Of a DNA stretch of 64,000 nt, positions 58,390 to 64,000 are shown piece after piece. This stretch comes from Dechloromonas sp. HYN0024 (lineage in GTDB: Bacteria > Pseudomonadota > Gammaproteobacteria > Burkholderiales > Rhodocyclaceae). Both the position numbers and the translations under genes were made by a program. The stretch lies in the NCBI RefSeq assembly GCF_003441615.1, contig NZ_CP031842.1:2612001-2676000 (forward strand), written 5' to 3'. The stretch's first letter is position 1. Every line of letters starts with the position of its first letter. The notes beneath the pieces are model-generated. The model ran no database searches. It saw only the letters and a list, made by a program, of their open reading frames with translations, and had not been told where the DNA came from.

Positions 58390-59586
58390 TCAATCCGCCT
58401 GTTTGCGCAGGAAAGCCGGAATGTCGTAACGATCGACACCGCTGTTGGCCAGCGCCTCGACGGTCACGTTGCTACCCGAACGCTGACCGCGCCCGCGCAG
58501 AACGGCAGGGACATCAAGGTGCGAGTAATCCGGCGAGGAACCGAAGGCAACCGCGTCATTGGTGCCCGTAGCTTGAGCCTGGACGAGAACCGGCTGGGTG
58601 AATACTTCCGGCTTGCTGCGGGCAATAGCCGCGGCCTGACCGAGGCCGGTGGCGACAACGGTGACGCGCAGGGCGTCGCCCATCAGCTCGTCATAGACGG
58701 CACCAAAGATGATGTGTGCGTCTTCGGCTGCGAAGGCCTTGACGGTATTCATCACTTCATTGACTTCCTTCATCTTCAGGCCGCCCTTGGCTGCCGTGAT
58801 ATTGACCAGCACACCGCGCGCGCCGGACAGGTTGATGCCTTCGAGGAGCGGCGAAGCAACGGCCTGCTCGGCAGCGATGCGGGCGCGATCGACGCCGGCG
58901 GCAGCCGAGGAGCCCATCATGGCGCGGCCCATTTCGCCCATTACCGTGCGCACGTCTTCGAAGTCGACGTTAACGAGGCCCGGGTAGGTAATGATTTCGG
59001 CAATCCCACCGACGGCGTTCTTGAGCACGTCGTCCGCAGCGCGGAAGCAATCGTCGACATCGGCGTCGTCGCCCATGACTTCCATCAGCTTGTCATTGAG
59101 GATGACAATCAGCGAATCGACATGCTTGGAGAATTCGGCGATACCGGCTTCGGCCGACTTCATCCGCTTGTTGCCTTCAAAGCTGAACGGCTTGGTCACC
59201 ACGCCGACGGTTAGGATGCCCATTTCGCGAGCGATCTCGGCGACCACCGGAGCGGCACCGGTGCCCGTGCCACCACCCATGCCAGCGGTGATGAAAGCCA
59301 TGTGCGCACCTTCCAGCGAGGCGCGAATTTCTTCCCGATGGGCTTCGGCAGCGGCCTGACCGGCTTCCGGCTTGGCCCCGGCACCAAGGCCGGTCTTGCC
59401 CAGCGACAACTTGGCCGACGCGGCATTGCGGCTGAGCGCCTGGGCGTCGGTATTGGCGGCGATGAATTCGACGCCGCTGACGCCTTCGCGAATCATGTGT
59501 TCAATGGCATTGCCACCGGCACCGCCCACTCCGAACACCTTGATGATCGTACCGACGTCTTCGTCTTTCTCGATGATCTCAAACAT
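58390..59586 (-). CDS. ftsZ: Cell division GTPase FtsZ
   Basis: 398 residues. The tubulin signature GGGTGTG is at 104-110, NTDAQAL at about 45-51, the variable linker follows, and the C-terminal peptide DRYDIPAFLRKQ binds FtsA and ZipA. It polymerises into the division ring. It lies 35 bases after ftsA. Confidence 0.99.
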   Translation of the reverse strand: MFEIIEKDEDVGTIIKVFGVGGAGGNAIEHMIREGVSGVEFIAANTDAQALSRNAASAKLSLGKTGLGAGAKPEAGQAAAEAHREEIRASLEGAHMAFITAGMGGGTGTGAAPVVAEIAREMGILTVGVVTKPFSFEGNKRMKSAEAGIAEFSKHVDSLIVILNDKLMEVMGDDADVDDCFRAADDVLKNAVGGIAEIITYPGLVNVDFEDVRTVMGEMGRAMMGSSAAAGVDRARIAAEQAVASPLLEGINLSGARGVLVNITAAKGGLKMKEVNEVMNTVKAFAAEDAHIIFGAVYDELMGDALRVTVVATGLGQAAAIARSKPEVFTQPVLVQAQATGTNDAVAFGSSPDYSHLDVPAVLRGRGQRSGSNVTVEALANSGVDRYDIPAFLRKQAD

Positions 59587-59621
59587 GATTACCTCCTCTG
59601 AAAAAACTGTTCAACAACAAA

Positions 59622-60851
59622 TCAAAAATTCTTGGCAAACCACGACTTCATGCCGTCAAAGACGTCCTTGAAGCCCTGCTTTTCCTGGATCTTCTGGCCG
59701 CGCTTGCGCTGGGCCTGCGCTTCGAGCAGCAGGCCGAAAGCCGTCGAAAAGCGCGGGCTTTGCACGACATCAGCAAGGCTGCCGCTGTATTTCGGGTTGC
59801 CGAGGCGAACCGGCATATGAAAGATTTCCTCACCCAGTTCAACCATGCCCGGCATGACGCTGGCGCCGCCGGTCAGCACGATGCCGGACGACAGCACTTC
59901 CTCGAAGCCGGCGCGGCGCAGTTCATTCTGGATCAGTTCGTAGAGCTCCTCGACGCGCGGCTGGATGACATCAGCCAGAGCGCGGCGGCTCAGCTTGCGG
60001 CTCGGGCGATCATCAACACCGGCCACTTCCATGTTTTCGGCCGCATCGGCCAGTTGCGACAGGGCACAACCGTACTTGCACTTGATATCTTCGGCCTCGC
60101 GCGTCGGCGTACGCAGCGCCATGGCGATATCGTTGGTGATCTGGTCGCCGGCGATGGGGATCACCGAGGTGTGTCGGATGGCCCCTTGCGTCCACACGGC
60201 GATGTCGGTAGTACCACCACCGATGTCGATGAGGCAGACACCGAGATCCTTTTCATCTTCGGAGAGCACGGCATAGCTGGAGGCCAGCGGCTGCAGGACG
60301 AGGTCATTGACCTCAAGGCCGCAGCGACGGACGCACTTGACGATGTTCTGGGCGGCCGAGACAGCGCCGGTCACGATATGGGTCTTCACTTCGAGGCGCA
60401 TGCCGCTCATGCCGATCGGCTCGCGGATGCCGTCCTGGCCGTCGATGACAAATTCCTGGGTGAGAATGTGGAGAATTTCCTGATCGGCCGGGATGGGCAT
60501 CGCCTTGGCCGTTTCGATGACGCGCTCGACGTCGGTTGGGGTCACTTCCTTGTCCTTGATCGCCACCATGCCGTTCGAGTTGAAGCTCTTGATGTGGCTG
60601 CCGGCAATCCCGGTATAGACATCCCTGACCTTGCAGTCGGCCATCAACTCGACTTCCTGCACCACCCGGCTGATGGTATGCACGGTATCTTCGATATTGA
60701 CCACGACGCCCTTCTTGAGGCCGCGAGAGTCCTGCGACCCCATGCCGATAACGTTGAGCTTGCCTTCCTGGTTGATCTCGGCGACCAGCGCGACGATCTT
60801 CGACGTACCGATATCGAGACCGACGACCAGATCCTTGTTATCCCTGCTCAT
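59622..60851 (-). CDS. ftsA: Cell division protein FtsA
   Basis: 409 residues from ATG 60851 (MSRDNKDLVVGLDIGTSKI). Actin-fold ATPase with GLDIGTSK, IDIGGGTTDIAVW and TGGASVMPGM; the C-terminal amphipathic helix (FDGMKSWFAKNF) tethers FtsZ to the membrane. It starts 4 bases after the ftsQ stop. Confidence 0.98.
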   Translation of the reverse strand: MSRDNKDLVVGLDIGTSKIVALVAEINQEGKLNVIGMGSQDSRGLKKGVVVNIEDTVHTISRVVQEVELMADCKVRDVYTGIAGSHIKSFNSNGMVAIKDKEVTPTDVERVIETAKAMPIPADQEILHILTQEFVIDGQDGIREPIGMSGMRLEVKTHIVTGAVSAAQNIVKCVRRCGLEVNDLVLQPLASSYAVLSEDEKDLGVCLIDIGGGTTDIAVWTQGAIRHTSVIPIAGDQITNDIAMALRTPTREAEDIKCKYGCALSQLADAAENMEVAGVDDRPSRKLSRRALADVIQPRVEELYELIQNELRRAGFEEVLSSGIVLTGGASVMPGMVELGEEIFHMPVRLGNPKYSGSLADVVQSPRFSTAFGLLLEAQAQRKRGQKIQEKQGFKDVFDGMKSWFAKNF

Positions 60852-60855
60852 ATGC

Positions 60856-61596
60856 TTACTTTCCCTTCCCTTCGCCCGCCATTCGCATGGCGAAACCATT
60901 CGGATACCGCAAATCCACGACCACCGGCCGGACCGCCCGCTTCGCGACCGTTTCCGGATAAATTTCCAAAAACCGCTGCAGGCGCACACCGACCGGTGCC
61001 TTGGTCTGTTCCCGCCCGATGTCCACCACCATGCCGTTCTGCAACTTGAGCTGCCAGGCCAGTCGCGGTGACAGGGTCAGCTGTACCGGCCGCTCTCCTA
61101 CCTTGGCAAAGGACCCGACAAATTCGCTGTAATGCCGCAGCACATCCTGGGCCGTCCCCAAGGGGCCGAACAACTGCGGCAAATCGGCCGCCTCGGGTTC
61201 CGGCAGGCCGGCGGCAAAGACCTCGCCGTAGCTGTTCACCAGTTCGCCGCGCCCCTCGCCCCACCGCGCCACGGGCTTGTGCTCCTCGATCCTGATCTCC
61301 AGTTTGGCCGGCCAGATGCGCCGCACTTCCACCTTGCGTACCCAGGGCAACTTTTCCAGTGCGCCACGAACCATTTCCAGATTCAGGCTGAAGAAATTGC
61401 CTTTCAGCGACCCCGGCAAAACCTGCTCGACCTCGCCGCGCTTGGTGTGCGGCAGCGCCTCGGCAAAAACCACTTGCTTGACCGGCAGCGAAGGCACGCG
61501 CACCAGCCAGACCGCCGCTGCGGCCAGCAACGCAGCCGCAGCGACCAGCATGAGCAGGTCGGCGATGGCGTTCAGCAGGTGCGGTTTGTTCCACAT
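60856..61596 (-). CDS. ftsQ: Cell division protein FtsQ
   Basis: 246 residues. One N-terminal helix (about 15-34), the POTRA domain (VKQVVFAEALPHTKRGEVEQVL... RKVEVRRIWPAKLEIRIEEHKPVARW, locators) and the beta domain. It links the FtsBL pair to the divisome. It lies between ddlB (8-base gap) and ftsA. Confidence 0.95.
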   Translation of the reverse strand: MWNKPHLLNAIADLLMLVAAAALLAAAAVWLVRVPSLPVKQVVFAEALPHTKRGEVEQVLPGSLKGNFFSLNLEMVRGALEKLPWVRKVEVRRIWPAKLEIRIEEHKPVARWGEGRGELVNSYGEVFAAGLPEPEAADLPQLFGPLGTAQDVLRHYSEFVGSFAKVGERPVQLTLSPRLAWQLKLQNGMVVDIGREQTKAPVGVRLQRFLEIYPETVAKRAVRPVVVDLRYPNGFAMRMAGEGKGK

Positions 61597-61604
61597 TCAT
61601 CGGC

Positions 61605-62510
61605 TCAGTCGTTAGTGGCGAGTTCAAGGACCCGGCGGACCAGCGTCGGGTAATCCATACCACTGACGCGGGCGGCCATTGGCACCAGCGAGTGGTCGGT
61701 CATGCCCGGTGCCGTATTCACTTCGAGGAAGTAATGCTTGCCGTCTTCGTCCATCAGGAAGTCAACCCGGCCCCAGCCGCGCCCGCCCAGAATACGGAAG
61801 GCCTCCAGGGCACCCTTGCGGATTTCCATTTCCTTGGCCTCCGGCAGCCCGCAGGGACAGCGATACTGGGTGTCGTCCCGGTTGTATTTGGCTTCGTAGT
61901 CGTACCATTCGGTGGCCGGTTCGATCTTGATGATCGGCAGCGCCTGATCACCGATGATGCCGACCGTGTATTCGCCACCCATGACCCCTTTTTCAGCGAT
62001 CACCAGCGGGTCGTGACGCGCCGCCTCGACATAGGCCGCCTTGAGGCTGCCACGTTCCTTGACCTTGCTGACGCCAATCGACGAGCCTTCGCGAGCCGGC
62101 TTGACGAAGAGCGGCAGGCCAAGTTCTTCCTCGATGTCGGCAAAGTTCGAATCAGCGGTGAGCAGGGCATACTCGGGAATAGCCAGACCGGCCGCCTGCC
62201 ACATCAGCTTGGTGCGGAACTTGTCCATGGCCAGTGCCGACGCAAGTACGCCGGAACCGGTATAGGGAATGCGCATGACTTCGAGTGCGCCTTGAATGGT
62301 GCCGTCTTCGCCATGCCGGCCATGCAGCGCGATGAAGGCGCGGTCATAGCCTTTGAGCGCATCGAGCGCCTGCGTTGCCGGGTCGAAGGCGTGGGCATCA
62401 ATACCCTGCCCCTGCAGCGCGGCCAGCACTCGCGAACCGCTGTTGAGGGACACCTCGCGCTCGGCGGAGGTGCCACCGAAAAGGACTGCAACTTTACCGA
62501 ACCCGCTCAT
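61605..62510 (-). CDS. ddlB: D-alanine--D-alanine ligase
   Basis: 301 residues from ATG 62510 ([22 protein letters not shown]). ATP-grasp fold with [20 protein letters not shown] and [16 protein letters not shown]. It makes the D-Ala-D-Ala of peptidoglycan. The start overlaps the murC stop (ATGA, 62507-62510). No murB lies between murC and ddlB, unlike many cell-wall clusters. Confidence 0.98.
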   Translation of the reverse strand: MSGFGKVAVLFGGTSAEREVSLNSGSRVLAALQGQGIDAHAFDPATQALDALKGYDRAFIALHGRHGEDGTIQGALEVMRIPYTGSGVLASALAMDKFRTKLMWQAAGLAIPEYALLTADSNFADIEEELGLPLFVKPAREGSSIGVSKVKERGSLKAAYVEAARHDPLVIAEKGVMGGEYTVGIIGDQALPIIKIEPATEWYDYEAKYNRDDTQYRCPCGLPEAKEMEIRKGALEAFRILGGRGWGRVDFLMDEDGKHYFLEVNTAPGMTDHSLVPMAARVSGMDYPTLVRRVLELATND

Positions 62511-63913
62511 TTGAACTCCACCACCTTGCCCGGCACGGCACCGATCGAGCCGGCGCCCATGCACAACACCACGTCGCCATCGCGGGCGACATCCATGATC
62601 GTTTGCGGCATGGCCGCGATATCTTCAACAAAGACCGGCTCGACCTTGCCGCCGACGCGCAGGGCGCGGGCCAGCGAGCGGCCATCGGCAGCGACGATGG
62701 GGGCTTCACCGGCAGCGTAGATTTCGGCCAGCAACAGGGCATCGACGGTCGACAGGACTTTGACGAAATCCTCAAAACAGTCGCGTGTCCGGGTATAGCG
62801 GTGCGGCTGGAAAGCCAGCACCAGGCGGCGACCGGGGAAGGCGCCACGGGCCGCAGCCAGCGTTGCGGCCATTTCGACCGGATGGTGGCCGTAGTCGTCG
62901 ACCAGCGTGAAGCTGCCACCCGACGTGCCATCCTCATTGCGCAGGGCTACTTCGCCATAACGCTGGAAGCGGCGGCCGACGCCCTTGAACTCGGCCAGCG
63001 CCTTGACGATGGCAGCGTCGGCGACCTGCACTTCGGTCGCCACGGCGATAGCGGCCAGCGCGTTGAGCACATTGTGAAGACCCGGGGTATTGAGGGTGAT
63101 GGCCAGACGCGAGGTCGTCCCATTGACCCGCACGCAATCGAAGCGCATCTGGCCGTCGGCGGCGACGATGTTTTCGGCGTAGAAATTGCAGTCTGAGGAC
63201 AGGCCGTAGGTAATGATCTGCTTCGGCACCCGCGGCATGATGGCGCGGACATTGGCATCGTCACCGCAGAGCACGGCCACGCCATAGAAGGGCAGGCGAT
63301 TGAGAAACTCGACGAAGGCGCTTTTCAGGCGCTCGAAATCGTGGCCGTAGGTTTCCATGTGGTCAGCGTCGATATTGGTGACCACCGAGATGACCGGCGA
63401 CAGGAAGAGGAAGGAGGCATCCGACTCGTCGGCCTCGGCGACGAGAAAGTCGCCACTGCCGAGCCGGGCATTGGCACCGGCCGCATTGAGGCGACCGCCG
63501 ATGACGAAGGTCGGGTCGACGCCACCTTCGGCCAGAATGCTGGCCACCAGACTGGTTGTCGTCGTCTTGCCGTGCGTGCCGGCGATGGCGATACCGTGCT
63601 TGAGGCGCATCAGTTCGGCCAACATCTGGGCGCGCGGCACGACGGGAATCTTTCGTTCGCGGGCGGCAATGACTTCCGGGTTATCGGCCTTGACTGCCGT
63701 TGATGTCACGACGGCATCAGCGCCGGCAATGTTTTCGGCGGCGTGGCCGATCATCACCTTGACGCCCTCGCCTTCGAGACGACGGGTAGTGGCGCTCGCC
63801 GCCAGGTCCGAGCCGGTGACCGCATAGTCAAGGTGGGCCAGCACTTCAGCAATGCCGCTCATGCCCGAACCGCCGACACCGACGAAATGGATGTGTTTGA
63901 CCTTGTGTTTCAT
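62507..63913 (-). CDS. murC: UDP-N-acetylmuramate--L-alanine ligase
   Basis: 468 residues. [17 protein letters not shown] at the N-terminus, P-loop GTHGKTTTT (112-120) and [14 protein letters not shown]. It adds the first amino acid of the stem peptide. The start overlaps the murG stop (63910-63913). Confidence 0.98.
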   Translation of the reverse strand: MKHKVKHIHFVGVGGSGMSGIAEVLAHLDYAVTGSDLAASATTRRLEGEGVKVMIGHAAENIAGADAVVTSTAVKADNPEVIAARERKIPVVPRAQMLAELMRLKHGIAIAGTHGKTTTTSLVASILAEGGVDPTFVIGGRLNAAGANARLGSGDFLVAEADESDASFLFLSPVISVVTNIDADHMETYGHDFERLKSAFVEFLNRLPFYGVAVLCGDDANVRAIMPRVPKQIITYGLSSDCNFYAENIVAADGQMRFDCVRVNGTTSRLAITLNTPGLHNVLNALAAIAVATEVQVADAAIVKALAEFKGVGRRFQRYGEVALRNEDGTSGGSFTLVDDYGHHPVEMAATLAAARGAFPGRRLVLAFQPHRYTRTRDCFEDFVKVLSTVDALLLAEIYAAGEAPIVAADGRSLARALRVGGKVEPVFVEDIAAMPQTIMDVARDGDVVLCMGAGSIGAVPGKVVEFK

Positions 63914-64000
63914 GTCGCGCTCTCTGCACAGATGTTCGCCACTTCTTCGGTGGCATCGGGCTTGGCCAGACTGCGGGCCTTTTCGGCCATTTCCTGCAAC
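63910..64000 (-). CDS. murG: MurG glycosyltransferase, 3' end only
   Basis: The last 29 codons, [20 protein letters not shown] then ANICAESAT and TGA, match the C-terminal helix of MurG. The position upstream of murC agrees. The rest lies outside the window. Confidence 0.8.
   Translation of the reverse strand, partial: LQEMAEKARSLAKPDATEEVANICAESAT

Overview
The window looks like chromosomal DNA of a GC-rich betaproteobacterium, most likely of the Rhodocyclales (Dechloromonas/Azonexus-like). This is inferred from tandem phasins and a PhaJ-type hydratase (polyhydroxyalkanoate metabolism), the order lpxC-ftsZ-ftsA-ftsQ-ddlB-murC-murG, the trio secA / M23 peptidase / DciA-like gene, and Neisseria-type porins. 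No tRNA, rRNA or CRISPR array was seen.

Layout. 1-900: a cut-off phasin gene and a complete paralogue. About 897-2258: an IS1111-type (IS110 family) element with 14-bp subterminal inverted repeats, a transposase with a premature stop and a 240-base non-coding right end, inserted in the phasin terminator. 2284-8092 (minus): CinA-like, EI24-like, hrpA, lipoprotein. 8350-9438: hemerythrin-like protein and trhA. 9464-16348: crcB; glnS, a small Cys protein, an orphan adenine DNA methyltransferase, pyrF, two peptidases, a YkgJ-like protein; ridA-like. 16600-22529 (minus): hybrid histidine kinase, HD-GYP response regulator, outer-membrane barrel and small periplasmic binding protein in one operon. 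22903-27769: MacAB-like exporter with two permeases. 27848-32914: phaJ, rluF-like, FKBP, rplU-rpmA-obgE-proB. 32976-34875: an outer-membrane gene remnant, a lone serine recombinase and a porin.

35077-45971 is the most unusual part: a rearranged tryptophan locus. rpe, gph and trpE lie together, preceded by an 18-codon leader peptide with four Trp codons that is absent from ordinary gene lists. trpG and trpD lie 4.2 kb further along, separated from trpE by an opposite-strand block (a BrnT/BrnA-like toxin-antitoxin pair, two glycosyltransferases and a PAP2 phosphatase). A yefM-yoeB toxin-antitoxin pair sits between trpD and trpC, with yoeB and trpC sharing an ATGA stop/start. trpC itself is fused in frame to a HEPN (HepT-like) RNase-toxin domain, followed by its MNT (MntA-like) antitoxin. 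Three different toxin-antitoxin systems are thus woven into one amino-acid operon; this is the best candidate for something undescribed.

46012-51446: apaG, an ExeA/GspB pair, a methyltransferase, an AI-2E family transporter and an ankyrin protein. 51645-64000 is essential housekeeping: argJ, secA, M23 peptidase, DciA-like protein, lpxC and the division/wall cluster running off the end inside murG. Family names come from recognisable motifs read by eye; no database search was run.
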